Assembly (NCBI RefSeq): GCF_010672455.1 | Contig: NZ_JAAHGO010000051.1 | Coordinates: forward strand, 1-58,789 | Source of the DNA: Okeania sp. SIO2C9 | GTDB taxonomy: Bacteria > Cyanobacteriota > Cyanobacteriia > Cyanobacteriales > Microcoleaceae | DNA length: 58,789 nucleotides | Direction of reading: 5' to 3' | In this document: positions 35,401-43,930 of the stretch, one piece after another | How positions within the stretch are numbered: the first letter of the stretch is position 1 | Layout of the letters: every line of letters starts with the position of its first letter | Notes under the pieces: generated by a model | Told to the model about the DNA's origin: nothing | The model's input: the letters and a program-made list of their open reading frames with translations, nothing else | Databases searched by the model: none | Program-made: the position numbers and the translations under genes

Positions 35401-35474
35401 AGCATATATTCAATTCACTTGCAAATAAAATAAAAAGTCGCCCTACAAGGGCGAGGCTTTAAACCCAATTTTTC

Positions 35475-35720
35475 GGTCAGCACCCCGCTCTAAAGAGACG
35501 GGGCTTCGGGCCTCGTTAATTTAGGTAGCTGACCCGCCTAAGTCTTAACTGACTACGTTGCATTTAAGTGCCAAAGTTCTCACCTTGGGATGCTCCACCA
35601 GTCCTGAGCTTCTGAAACCAGATAATTAAAAGTTTACGAGGGGTAAAGCGGTGTTATTTGGATGTGCCGGAATGCAACATTGGCCAGGTGGCCATTACCC
35701 TAGCAATAGGAGATTTTTCA
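35475..35720 (+). ncRNA. Putative omegaRNA upstream of iscB
   Basis: IscB guide RNAs are encoded just before the gene with the guide at the 5' end. Here GGTCAGC (35475-35481) pairs with GCTGACC (35528-35534), enclosing a CCCCG-CTCT-AAAG-AGA-CGGGG hairpin (35483-35503) and GCTTCGGGCC. Further structured strings follow (TGCCAAAGTTCTCACCTTGG, GGCCAGGTGGCC). The left flank that would act as guide is a piece of the family A/F repeat end (GCGAGGCTTTAAACC, AATTTTTCGGT). Ends are estimates. Confidence 0.6.
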
Positions 35721-37022
35721 ATGAGTAAAAATTCAGTTTTTGTGCTGGATACAAATAGAAAACCCTGTAATCCAGTTCATCCTGCTGTTGCCAGAAAGTT
35801 ATTAACTCAACGAAAGGCAGCAGTATTTCGCAGGTATCCTTTGACAATTATTTTGAAGGAGGAATCAAAAAATCAACCGAAGGAATTAAGAATTAAGATT
35901 GACCCCGGTGCTAAGATTACTGGTTTAGCTTTAGTATCAGATACCAACATTGTCTGGTGTGCTGAGTTGGAACATCGAGGGTTTCAAATCAAGGACAATT
36001 TAAGCGACAGACGAGCCAGAAGAAGGTCAAGACGCAACCGTAAAACTCGTTATCGTCAGCCCAGATTTCTGAATAGAAAACGACGGGATGGTTGGTTGCC
36101 TCCATCGTTAATGTCGAGGGTTTTTAACATTGAATCTTGGGTGAAAAAGCTGTGTCGATTAGCTCCTATTTCTACTATCAGTATGGAGTTAGTTCGATTT
36201 GATACACAGAAAATGGTTAATCCAGAAATTAATGGGATAGAGTACCAAAAAGGCGAACTATTTGGTTATGAGATAAGAGAATATCTGCTTGAGAAGTTTA
36301 ATCGCACTTGTGTTTATTGCAATACAAAAGAAGGGCCTTTTAACTTGGACCATTTCTATCCTAAATCTAAGGGAGGTAGCGATAGAGTTTCCAATTTAGT
36401 ATTGAGTTGCGTTAAGTGCAATCAGAAAAAGGATAACCAATTGCCTGTTGATTTCTTAAGGGATCAACCCAAGCTTTTAGCATTAATTGAAAAGCAGAGA
36501 AAACAACCTTTAGCTGATACTGCGGCTGTTAATGCAACTCGCTGGAAATTAAAGGAAACCCTCGAAGCTATGGGTTTACCTGTTGAAGTTGGTTCTGGAG
36601 GATTAACTAAGTTTAATCGAAAACGTCTAGGTATTAGTAAAAGTCACTGGACTGACGCTGCCTGCGTTGGCACTTCTACTCCTGATAGTTTGAACATCAA
36701 AGGATACCAACCCTTGCTAATTAAAGCTATGGGACGTGGTTCTCGTCAAATGGTTAACTCTGATAAGTACGGTTTTCCCATCGTAGCACCTAAGCTGAGA
36801 CAGAAATCATTCTTTGGCTTTCAGACTGGAGATATTGTCAAAGCTGTTGTCAAGAAAGGTAAAAAGATTGGTACTTATGTTGGTCGAGTTGCTGTGAGAA
36901 AAACTGGCAGTTTTAATATCAAAACTAAAACTGAACTTATCCAGGGAATTAGTCATAAATATTGCCAACATACCCATAAATCTGATGGATTTAGTTATGG
37001 ATTTGGGGAAGTGGTTCAATAA
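35721..37022 (+). CDS. iscB: IscB, RNA-guided nuclease of ISC elements (Cas9 ancestor family)
   Basis: 433 residues from ATG 35721, preceded by TAGGAGA; an upstream GTG at 35658 is less likely because it lies within the RNA. The PLMP-type start (VFVLDTNRKPCNPVHP, ARKLL) leads to RuvC I with D61 (IKIDPGAKITGLAL), an arginine-rich bridge helix (RRARRRSRRNRKTRYR), RuvC II with E156 (SMELVRFD), an HNH insert with CVYC...LDHFYPKSKGG...CVKC (C197, C200, H211, C230, C233) and RuvC III with H309 and D312 (KSHWTDAACVG). All catalytic residues are present, so the nuclease should be active. No transposase is linked; the element lies between the decarboxylase and cbiT. Confidence 0.93.
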   Translation: MSKNSVFVLDTNRKPCNPVHPAVARKLLTQRKAAVFRRYPLTIILKEESKNQPKELRIKIDPGAKITGLALVSDTNIVWCAELEHRGFQIKDNLSDRRARRRSRRNRKTRYRQPRFLNRKRRDGWLPPSLMSRVFNIESWVKKLCRLAPISTISMELVRFDTQKMVNPEINGIEYQKGELFGYEIREYLLEKFNRTCVYCNTKEGPFNLDHFYPKSKGGSDRVSNLVLSCVKCNQKKDNQLPVDFLRDQPKLLALIEKQRKQPLADTAAVNATRWKLKETLEAMGLPVEVGSGGLTKFNRKRLGISKSHWTDAACVGTSTPDSLNIKGYQPLLIKAMGRGSRQMVNSDKYGFPIVAPKLRQKSFFGFQTGDIVKAVVKKGKKIGTYVGRVAVRKTGSFNIKTKTELIQGISHKYCQHTHKSDGFSYGFGEVVQ

Positions 37023-37149
37023 AAAGTTAAGGTTGTTAAACTAATAATTAGTCAACCAACTAATTCTACTCAACTCAACCTTTTTGATAGCACTGAATGT
37101 TCCATTCAAACCACCAACACCAAAACTCAACGCACTTTTAAATCGAAAA
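37023..37149. other. Spacer between iscB and its 3' structured region
   Basis: Contains GTTGTTAAACTAATAATTAG and other AT-rich sequence; no gene. It is probably the inner part of the right end of the ISC-like element. Confidence 0.4.
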
Positions 37150-37239
37150 GAACGGAAGGGGAACAATTAAGTTGATTCGGCGATTAAAATCGCCTGGGTC
37201 GAACTTCCTCCGCGTACTAAAGTAACGCGGCTTCCGTTC
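37150..37239 (+). other. Three-way-junction-like structure behind iscB
   Basis: A perfect 9-bp stem GAACGGAAG/CTTCCGTTC (37150-37158 and 37231-37239) encloses two perfect hairpins: GGCGAT-TAAA-ATCGCC (37179-37194) and CCGCG-(11)-CGCGG (37210-37230). It could be the folded right end of the ISC element, which transposes as single strand, or a small RNA. No reading frame is present. It ends 42 bp before the cbiT start. Confidence 0.6.
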
Positions 37240-37281
37240 TCCCACCCTTTTTTCGTGAATTACTGCTAAAAAAAATATCCT

Positions 37282-37884
37282 ATGCCTTCTCCACTTTGGC
37301 CTTATGTTACTCCAGGCATCTCCGATGACCTATTTGAACGTTTACCAGGCATTCCTATGAGTAAGCGAGAAGTCCGCTTACTGTTAATATCTTATTTACG
37401 ATTACAATCAGACTCTATTGTTTGGGATATTGGGGCAGGAACAGGCACCATACCAGTAGAAATTGGATTGATATGTCCCGAAGGCCGCATTATTGCTATA
37501 GAAAGGGATCGAGATGTAGCAAATTTAATTCGGAGAAACTGCGATCGCTTTGGGGTAGAGAATGTGAAAGTAATTGAAGGTAATGCTCCTGAATGTCTTG
37601 ATGGTTTAGCTGAGGCGCCTAGTCGTGTCTGTATAGAGGGAGGCCGTCATATCAAAGCCATACTCCAGGAAGTTTGGAAAAGGTTATTACCACAAGGCAG
37701 GGTCATAGCTACTGCTGCTAATCTAGAAAGTCTTTATGCTGTGTCTGAAAGTTTTGCTGATTTACAGGTTCGCAATGTAGAAGTAGTTCAACCTGCACTT
37801 AATCGTTTGGAGACAAGAGGTATACATCAGACTTTTGCAGCAATTAATCCCATATTTATCCTTAGTGGTGAGAAAATAGACTGA
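37282..37884 (+). CDS. cbiT: CbiT-type precorrin methyltransferase (decarboxylating subunit)
   Basis: A 200-residue SAM-dependent methyltransferase of the cobalamin pathway that methylates C15 and removes the C12 acetate carboxyl of the corrin ring. Start MPSPLWPYVTPGISDDLF and GIPMSKREVRLLLIS are the CbiT/CobL-C signatures; motif I is VWDIGAGTGTIPVE at 47-60, then IIAIERDRD, and IEGGRHIKAIL near 118-128 in place of the usual VGGSG region. The length fits stand-alone CbiT, so CbiE is encoded elsewhere. No other cob/cbi gene is in the window. Start ATG at 37282, 43 bp behind the iscB structure, so its promoter may lie in the mobile element. Confidence 0.9.
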   Translation: MPSPLWPYVTPGISDDLFERLPGIPMSKREVRLLLISYLRLQSDSIVWDIGAGTGTIPVEIGLICPEGRIIAIERDRDVANLIRRNCDRFGVENVKVIEGNAPECLDGLAEAPSRVCIEGGRHIKAILQEVWKRLLPQGRVIATAANLESLYAVSESFADLQVRNVEVVQPALNRLETRGIHQTFAAINPIFILSGEKID

Positions 37885-37940
37885 ATTTTACTGGAACATT
37901 TAACGCTGCATTATTGGAGCAAAAACTTAACCTATCATTA

Positions 37941-38035
37941 GACATCTCCTCCAAAAGAGGGAATAGATATGGAGGGGGAAAGAACTGATAATTTCTGTAC
38001 GATAATTGATTTTATTTTTTATTTTTGGAGGTGTC
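37941..38035. mobile_element. Miniature inverted-repeat element, GACATCTCC family, copy C2
   Basis: 95 bp, ends GACATCTCC / GGAGGTGTC, TA duplications at 37939-37940 and 38036-38037, like C1 at 9477. It ends 44 bp before the cdsA start and so sits where the promoter should be. Confidence 0.75.
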
Positions 38036-38079
38036 TATTATATATATTATCATATATAATATCTAAATTTGTACATATT

Positions 38080-38958
38080 ATGTCTTGGTCTCGTATTATT
38101 AGTGGATTGGTGGCGATCGCTGTTGCTCTGGGAATGATTATTTTCGGGGGATGGTGGTTTACAGTAGGCATGGGAGCGATCGTTTACTTAGGCCAACTAG
38201 AATATTTTCAACTAGCACGCACCAAAGGTATTGCACCAGCAGCCAAAACCACCCTAGCATTAAGTCAAGTTATGTTGGTAGTAGCTGCTCTAGCCCCTGA
38301 TTTAGTAGATGCTATATTTACATTAGCAGGAACTCTAATTTGTTTTTATCTACTATTTCAGCCAAAATTAGCTACAATCGCTGATATAGCATCATCAATT
38401 TTAGGTCTATTTTATGGTGGATATCTACCGAGTTATTGGATTAGACTCAGAGTTGGACTAGAAGCTCAGTTACAGACACCTCACACAATTCCACTAGGAA
38501 GTTACTGGGATATTTCATGGATAGACCCTTTGAGTTGGCCTCCGAGTTTAACATTTACTCTACTTGGTTTTTGCTGTATATGGGCTGCTGATATTGGTGC
38601 TTATTTTGTGGGAAAATTCTTTGGCCGAATTAGACTTTCAGAAATAAGCCCCAAAAAAACTGTTGAGGGTGCAGTGTTTGGAGTTTTGGGTAGTGTAGGA
38701 GTAGCGACAGTAGGTTCTTGGTACTTAGGTTGGCCTGGTTTGCCTTGGACAGGTGCTGCTTTGGGTTTGGTAGTAGGTATTGCCAGTCTACTTGGAGATT
38801 TGACTGAATCGATGATGAAACGAGATGCAGGCGTGAAAGATTCTGGACAACTAATTCCTGGACACGGAGGGATTCTTGACCGCACGGATAGTTATGTTTT
38901 TACTGCACCTCTCATATATTATTTTTTTACTCTACTTTTACCACTTCTCAATACTTAG
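38080..38958 (+). CDS. cdsA: Phosphatidate cytidylyltransferase (CDP-diglyceride synthase)
   Basis: A 292-residue membrane enzyme that turns phosphatidic acid and CTP into CDP-diacylglycerol, the precursor of phosphatidylglycerol. The C-terminal signature is complete: SMMKRDAGVKDSGQLIPGHGG followed by ILDRTDSYVF. Eight or so hydrophobic segments are visible from residue 9. I chose ATG 38080 (MSWSRIISGLVAIAV) because it begins right before the first helix; a longer frame from 37969 would read through the miniature element C2. Essential for phospholipid synthesis; acts in the inner membrane. Confidence 0.95.
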   Translation: MSWSRIISGLVAIAVALGMIIFGGWWFTVGMGAIVYLGQLEYFQLARTKGIAPAAKTTLALSQVMLVVAALAPDLVDAIFTLAGTLICFYLLFQPKLATIADIASSILGLFYGGYLPSYWIRLRVGLEAQLQTPHTIPLGSYWDISWIDPLSWPPSLTFTLLGFCCIWAADIGAYFVGKFFGRIRLSEISPKKTVEGAVFGVLGSVGVATVGSWYLGWPGLPWTGAALGLVVGIASLLGDLTESMMKRDAGVKDSGQLIPGHGGILDRTDSYVFTAPLIYYFFTLLLPLLNT

Positions 38959-39084
38959 AATTTAGTATAGTAAACGTTGTACATAAATATAGTCTTATGT
39001 AGTCAAACAATGTCAAATATCTTCGTTTATTTGTACAAAATAGCTACTAAATATTTGACAAAATTTAATAACTCAAAGGCCTTA

Positions 39085-39465
39085 TACCAAATTGAAATGA
39101 AGCTGCATAGAATAATATTTCAATCATAATTGACTGTAGGTAAGCTTAGATAGGGTTTGCGCTCATAAAGTCTTTTTGCTGGGGTAGGAGACAGGAGACA
39201 GGAGAAAGGAGACAGGAGAAAGGAGAAAAGGGTCGGGAGCGAGGAGATAGGAGTAAGAATTTTCCCAAGATTGTTCTGCCCAACTCTTATCTAAAATACT
39301 AACTTTTTGAGCGTTTTAGACGTGATATAAGGCACTTTTTAAATGCCCCAAAAAGGCACTTGTCTTTATATGTCAATGCTTTTAGATTTAATCAGCAAGC
39401 CCTAGAAAAAGATAGATAGATTTAATGAATTTCATCATTCTATGCAACCTCATATCAAACTGGTA
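39085..39465. mobile_element. Family H miniature element, copy H2, split by a nested B element
   Basis: Ends TACCAAATTGAAATGAAGC... / ...GGTTGCATAGAAT on the reverse; 24 of 29 end bases pair. TTA duplications lie at 39082-39084 and 39466-39468. It is inserted in the left end of tnpB relic 6 and itself contains B2 (39153-39402). Confidence 0.75.
39153..39402. mobile_element. Miniature element, GGGCTTGCTGA family, copy B2
   Basis: 250 bp, ends GGGTTTGCGCTC / ATCAGCAAGCCC, TA duplications at 39151-39152 and 39403-39404. It contains AGGAGACAGGAG heptamers. Nested in H2, so it is the youngest of the three layers here. Confidence 0.75.
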
Positions 39466-39707
39466 TTATGTTTAATGGTACAATCAAACCTACCTGAGAA
39501 TTAAAGACTAAGTCACAATAATAAAGATTAATAAATACTCGAATCCTTTAGTAATTTTAATCCCTTGATTTATGAGATTAGTTGAGAGACATATCCCATA
39601 CAAAAAATCATCGGTTTTATGCTGAAATTGATAGACTGTGTTTCTTGTCTAAAAGTCTCTATAACTATGGTAATTATTTACTTCGTCAGTCTTGGATATA
39701 GTTGAAG

Positions 39708-40556
39708 TTATGGGTTGACTGTTAAGCGACCTTGACAACTAAGTTGACCAGAATTTAGTGTTAATTCTTTTAATTCAACATCAGATCCTAAGTCAATTTT
39801 TATATTATTTGAAAAGTCATAACTAGGCTTTTGCAAAATCTGAATATCTAGATTGTCTAACAATAGTTCAGAGCTACTAGCAAGCTTCAAATCAGTATGC
39901 AAAGTTAAGGAAATCTTTTCATCTGATGTAGACAAAAAATTAGCAAATAAATTTATCCTGTCTGTAAAAATTTCAGCTTTCTGGTCATACAAACTAATTG
40001 GTTGTTCTAGCTGTTCTAAAAAATCTGGCGGTAATAATGGAGTTAAAAATTCAACGACCGCTTGAGCTAACAGAGGAGATTGTAGACTAGTATTAAGGTC
40101 AGATTGTAGTAATTTAAGCTTACCAAATAAAGGAAAAGATTCTAATATTTGTAATGGTTTACCCTTGATAACTTGACCAATATTAATCTTAATTCCAGTT
40201 GCAGATAAATCTATCTCTGTTAAATTTAATCCTCGAAAAACCACATTAGAAGCAGCAACAGAAACCTGCGGAATTTTTCCTGTCAGAATTTGGCGATCGC
40301 CACCTTCAATCAGAACTTTTAATTGTTCTACCTGTTCTAGTTGAGATTTTAACCAAAATTTCAATGCAGGGGATAAAAATCTACTAACAATTCTACTTTT
40401 TCTTGGAGTTGATATTTCATCTTGACTTTCAATAGCAACATCAGAATTAGAAATTTGATTCTCTTGTGGTAAATTTTTATTCATCAAAGGCACCATTAGG
40501 TTAGTATAGTAAGTCTTATAATTACTTCTAGAGACGGAGAATATATAAACTAGCAT
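39708..40556 (-). CDS. DUF2993 (LmeA-like) lipid-binding protein family
   Basis: About 258-282 residues. The DUF2993 core runs from about residue 65 to the end, with KFWLKSQLEQVEQLKVLIEGG, VSVAASNVVFRGLNLTEIDL, FGKLKLLQSDLNTSLQSPLL and LTLNSGQLSCQGRLTV. Cyanobacterial genomes carry several copies. Related proteins have a tubular lipid-binding fold; the job in cyanobacteria is unknown. No signal peptide is clear at the first Met; the likely start is the Met at residue 25 (MNKNLPQENQ, base 40484), since the upstream 24 residues look like spacer. A tnpB relic lies directly behind the stop. Confidence 0.85.
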   Translation of the reverse strand: MLVYIFSVSRSNYKTYYTNLMVPLMNKNLPQENQISNSDVAIESQDEISTPRKSRIVSRFLSPALKFWLKSQLEQVEQLKVLIEGGDRQILTGKIPQVSVAASNVVFRGLNLTEIDLSATGIKINIGQVIKGKPLQILESFPLFGKLKLLQSDLNTSLQSPLLAQAVVEFLTPLLPPDFLEQLEQPISLYDQKAEIFTDRINLFANFLSTSDEKISLTLHTDLKLASSSELLLDNLDIQILQKPSYDFSNNIKIDLGSDVELKELTLNSGQLSCQGRLTVNP

Positions 40557-40777
40557 ATTTTATAGCAGAAGATAAGAAGGAAGAAGGAAAAATCTGGCGT
40601 TGTCTGACTAAGCTTTTTATATGTCCTAGCCTTTCCTTCAAGTGCTATACCAGGATTGGATTGAAAAACTCTGTATTTCTAGACAAGCTTTGATATTTAT
40701 TTGAGCTGATACAAATTTAATGTGAGGCTGAAAAGAATTATACAATTCATTCATTCTAAGCACTTAAACAAAATTAA
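40557..40777. other. Spacer upstream of the DUF2993 gene
   Basis: Gene-free. An AGAAGGAAGAAGGAAAAATC string resembles other AAGGAAG runs. No promoter could be fixed. Confidence 0.35.
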
Positions 40778-40936
40778 TTACCGAATAATTAATAATTAAT
40801 AATTAAATAATTCGCGCCTTGAAGCCTCCCCTTTCAAGGGGAAAATAAAGAAATAATATTTCCTTACATTCAATTCCGTAACAGTTAAAACCTGAGGTAA
40901 TTATCCATTATCAATTACCAATTATCAATTAATGAA
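40778..40936. repeat. Interspersed repeat family A, copy A3, without inner module
   Basis: Begins TTACCGAATAATTAATAATT, has CCTCCCCTTTCAAGGGG, then goes straight to AATAAAGAAATAATATTTCC, and ends with ATTATCCATTATCAATTACC and TTAATGAA. The AGCGGTCG...CGACC module of other copies is missing here, which shows the unfilled form. Confidence 0.8.
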
Positions 40937-41055
40937 ATATTCTTGACCTAAATTGTCCAGGATTTTGTTCGGGTATTTAAGTAAGCAAGACCAACTCTCA
41001 TAAGCATCTACTTTAATCCATTCATATTTAATAAATTTCTATCAAATTGTGATTA

Positions 41056-41144
41056 TAGTCATTCTGAATAAGACTGGAACACTTTTTCAGCTGAAACTCT
41101 TTCAAGGCAAGAAACCCTTGTCTCAATCTTAACTGGAATGACTA
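41056..41144. mobile_element. Miniature inverted-repeat element, TAGTCATTC family
   Basis: 89 bp, ends TAGTCATTCTGAATAAGAC / AATCTTAACTGGAATGACTA, flanked by TA (41054-41055, 41145-41146). One copy only in this window. Non-coding, IS630-type by its duplication. Confidence 0.6.
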
Positions 41145-41726
41145 TAAGTTGTGCTTTGGTGAGTAATGAGGTAGCCAAAATATGTTAAATTTTTTTGTTC
41201 TTATTCTTCTAGCTTTTCTATCAAACTTTGGCTAGTATTAATTGACACTCAATCCATGAAAACTACAGTAAGCTTAATTGGAATTAGACAAAAATTAGGC
41301 AAAAAAGTCCTCAAGTCTATAGAAGCCATTTGGTATCTTTGCAGGTGATATGTGCTTTTGTCTGCCTTCCTCAGTCGGTGGTGAAGTCAGGAAATTTAGA
41401 AATAGAATAGGTGAAAGGGGAAAAAGGTAGAAAAATGCTCCCATTTCCCCTACTTCCCCACTCCCCTACTCCCCTACTCCCTTTTCCTTCTTTCTTCTTG
41501 AATGTTGAAACTTTTTCTTGCCAATAATAGGGAATTGGTAGCATTAAATAAATTTCTCTTTTTCACCTTGTGAAGCAGCTACACAAAATTAATTACACAT
41601 TTTTTAAGATTAAGTTCCTGATATTCTCAGCATTATATAGAATCATAGTAGGCTAATAATTTTGTTTAGGTGCTTAAATAAGCTCTAACAACTTGTGGAT
41701 TTTGAACTATTCCCATAAATCAGGTT
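41145..41726. other. Gene-free spacer with CTCCCC-type runs
   Basis: A run CTTCCCCACTCCCCTACTCCC lies near 41450-41480. I saw no gene, RNA or clear repeat ends in these 580 bases. Confidence 0.4.
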
Positions 41727-41934
41727 TTTTACCGAAAAATTGTGGGTATGCGCCTCCCCTTGGATAGGGGATAATAAGCGGTCGTTTGCGCAGCATGACC
41801 TAGGATGGGATGGCGAGGTCAAAGGAGCTATATCCAATCGACTCCTGTGAAGAAAAATTATCATTATATGTCAATCCTCTTCTTTCAAGGAGAGGTAATT
41901 ATTCATTATTCATTATTCATTATTAATTGTTGAA
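41727..41934. repeat. Interspersed repeat, A/F hybrid copy A4 with small-repeat insert
   Basis: Starts TTACCGAAAAATTGTGG (family F start) but ends with ATTATTC heptamers (family A-type end). In the inner module, GTTTGCGCAGCATGACCTAGG replaces the usual GCTTCCCGAAGGG part, so a small repeat has inserted or recombined there. Confidence 0.65.
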
Positions 41935-42238
41935 TCAGTCCCATTTGCATAATTTCCCCAATCATATTGAACTTTTTTGGAATGCTTTTGATCGTTTATT
42001 TGCTCACATTAACTCCCCACTTTTTTGAGGGTTTTTGGATATTATTTAATCCACTGTTTTACTGGCTCTTTTTTCCACTGACTTAACTTAGCTTTTATGC
42101 CTCCTCCTTTTCTATATGGCCATAAAAAACTATCTATTTCCCCATGGGGTTAACTAATTGTCAAAAGTTATTTTGCTGACTCCAAATAGTTTGATTAATT
42201 CAAGGATAGAAAACTCTTTATCGTTCAACATTATAAAT

Positions 42239-42516
42239 TTACCGAATTATTAATTATTAATAATTAATAATTAAATAATTCAGGTTTAAAGCCTCCCCTT
42301 TTAAGGGAAAAAAAGCGGTCGAGGGATGGCGAGGAGACCTCGCCATATCCAATCAACCAAGACAGCGGTCGATCTTCGCAGCTTCCCGAAGGGTGGGATG
42401 GCGAGGAGACCTCGCCATATCCAATCGACTCCTGTGAAGAAATAATATCTCCTTATATTCAATCAAGAGCGGTTTTAACCAGAGGTAATTATCAATTATC
42501 CATTATCCATTAATGA
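42239..42516. repeat. Interspersed repeat family A, copy A5, with two tandem inner modules
   Basis: After TTACCGAATTATTAATTATT and CCCCTTTTAAGGG, one short module (AGCGGTCGAGGGATGGCGAGG to ATATCCAATCAACC) and one full module (AGCGGTCGATCTTCGC to ATATCCAATCGACTCC) stand side by side. The copy then continues AAATAATATCTCC and ends TTATCCATTAATGAA. Confidence 0.8.
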
Positions 42517-42873
42517 ACTGTATTTCTCGGTTGAGAGAATTGGCTTAAGCAAGTGTCATTTTTTTTCTTGCCAGAAACTATGAACTCTGTCAAACTTTAA
42601 CTGGTCTATTTGCTATTCAGTCGCTCCTTCAAATATCTGATTTTATGTTTATATCTCAAATTCAAATGCTAAAAACTATATATTGCTTTTATTATAAATT
42701 CAGAACAATATAACACTCCCTGTCGGAGTTGTAAAAAATTTCCATGTATTTATTTTTTCTTCTACCTTCCACCTAATATCTACAACCTACCTACACCAAA
42801 AATTTACGATTCAAATAGGATTACTATATATTGACTAATAATCTGAATCGACAAAAGTGATGAACTGAAAAGT
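42517..42873. other. Spacer upstream of the pseudouridine synthase
   Basis: Gene-free. CACTCCCTGTCGGAGTTGT forms a weak hairpin near 42714-42733. No promoter fixed. Confidence 0.35.
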
Positions 42874-43641
42874 ATGGTTGAAAGAGTACAAAAAATATTA
42901 TCTCAGTGGGGAATAGCCTCTCGACGTCAAGCCGAACAAATGATTATAGCTGGACGAGTAAGGGTGAATGGTATAGTTATCCCATTAGGTGAAAAAGCCA
43001 ATCCGGAATTGGACAGAATTGAAGTTGACGGTTTGCCCCTCCGACCAGAAAACCGTCCTAAATCTATATATTTATTGCTCAATAAACCGATGGGAGTGAT
43101 TTCCACTTGTTCGGAACCTAGTAGACGTAGTAAGGTTCTAGATATTCTAAGTTCAGAACTACAAAATGGGAAGGGAATTCATCCAGTAGGACGCTTAGAT
43201 GCAGATTCTACAGGAGCGTTACTCCTCACAAATGATGGTCGAGTCACATATTGTTTGACCCATCCCAAACATTGTCTTCCCAAAACTTATCAAGTATGGG
43301 TAGAAGGTCATCCGCAAGAATTGACATTAAAATTGTGGCGTCAGGGTATTATCTTATCTGGTAAAAAAACTTTACCTGCTCGGGTTAAAGTCCTAGAAGA
43401 AAGTGATAATTCTCAAACTCTTTTAGAAGTGGTTATCTCTGAAGGTAGAAATAGGCAAATTCGTAGAGTTGCAGAAAAATTAGGACATCCTGTTGTGAAA
43501 CTACACCGTACGGCAATTGGCCAAATCCAGTTGCAGGTACCTGGAGAGTCTGTTTTGCCTAGTGGTCATTACCGACCTCTAAAAGATTTTGAAATTAACT
43601 TTTTGCATGACCAAATCAATAAAAGTTCTCAATTAAGCTAA
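42874..43641 (+). CDS. 16S/23S rRNA pseudouridine synthase, RsuA/RluB family
   Basis: 255 residues. An N-terminal S4 RNA-binding domain (1-58: ERVQKILSQWGIASRRQAEQ, GRVRVNG) is followed by the synthase domain with LLNKPMGVIST, the catalytic D109 in VGRLDADSTGALLLTNDG and the C-terminal VISEGRNRQIRRVAEKLGHPV. It isomerises a uridine in ribosomal RNA; RluB versus RsuA cannot be decided by eye. ATG at 42874; single gene, followed by a weak AAAACT/AGTTTT hairpin at the stop. Confidence 0.92.
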   Translation: MVERVQKILSQWGIASRRQAEQMIIAGRVRVNGIVIPLGEKANPELDRIEVDGLPLRPENRPKSIYLLLNKPMGVISTCSEPSRRSKVLDILSSELQNGKGIHPVGRLDADSTGALLLTNDGRVTYCLTHPKHCLPKTYQVWVEGHPQELTLKLWRQGIILSGKKTLPARVKVLEESDNSQTLLEVVISEGRNRQIRRVAEKLGHPVVKLHRTAIGQIQLQVPGESVLPSGHYRPLKDFEINFLHDQINKSSQLS

Positions 43642-43930
43642 AACTTAGAGAGTTTTAAGAGTTTGATTTAAGTGGGTATACTAAGCAAGACATCCACATA
43701 GAATTTCATAATTTTTTCTAGATAAATCTTGCTGATTTGATCGCAATACATCTAGTAGAAAGCTTTTGAAACAATAGTATGAGCAATATATTTAGGAGTT
43801 ATAAAATTAAAATTAGTGATTAAAATGATGACAGAAAATCAAGAATATTATTGATATCAATAAATTAATTATTATCCTATAATTATCACTCTCATAATGA
43901 CAAAATTAATAGTTTTTATAAATTAAATCA
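43642..43930. other. Gene-free spacer before the RodZ-like gene
   Basis: AT-rich, no recognised repeat. Probably carries the promoter of the following gene. Confidence 0.35.

Larger units (their letters stand above)
38975..39700 (+). pseudogene. tnpB: Left end and N-terminal remnant of a second-subgroup tnpB (relic 6)
   Basis: The left-end sequence (ACATAAATATAGTC, GTCAAACAATGTCAAATATC, ATATTTGACAAAATTTAATAAC) matches the one before the tnpB at 24776. After the nested miniature elements it resumes at TTATGTTTAATGGTAC. The gene starts at 39571 (MRLVERHIPYKK / SSVLC, one early frame slip) and remains readable as CFLSKSLYNYGNYLLRQSW to about 39700. There it is cut off 8 bp before the end of the DUF2993 gene. 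The catalytic part is missing. Confidence 0.8.

Noticed and set aside
36807-37019. Minus-strand reading frame within iscB
   Set aside because: Antisense shadow of a gene with clear domains and no independent start signals.
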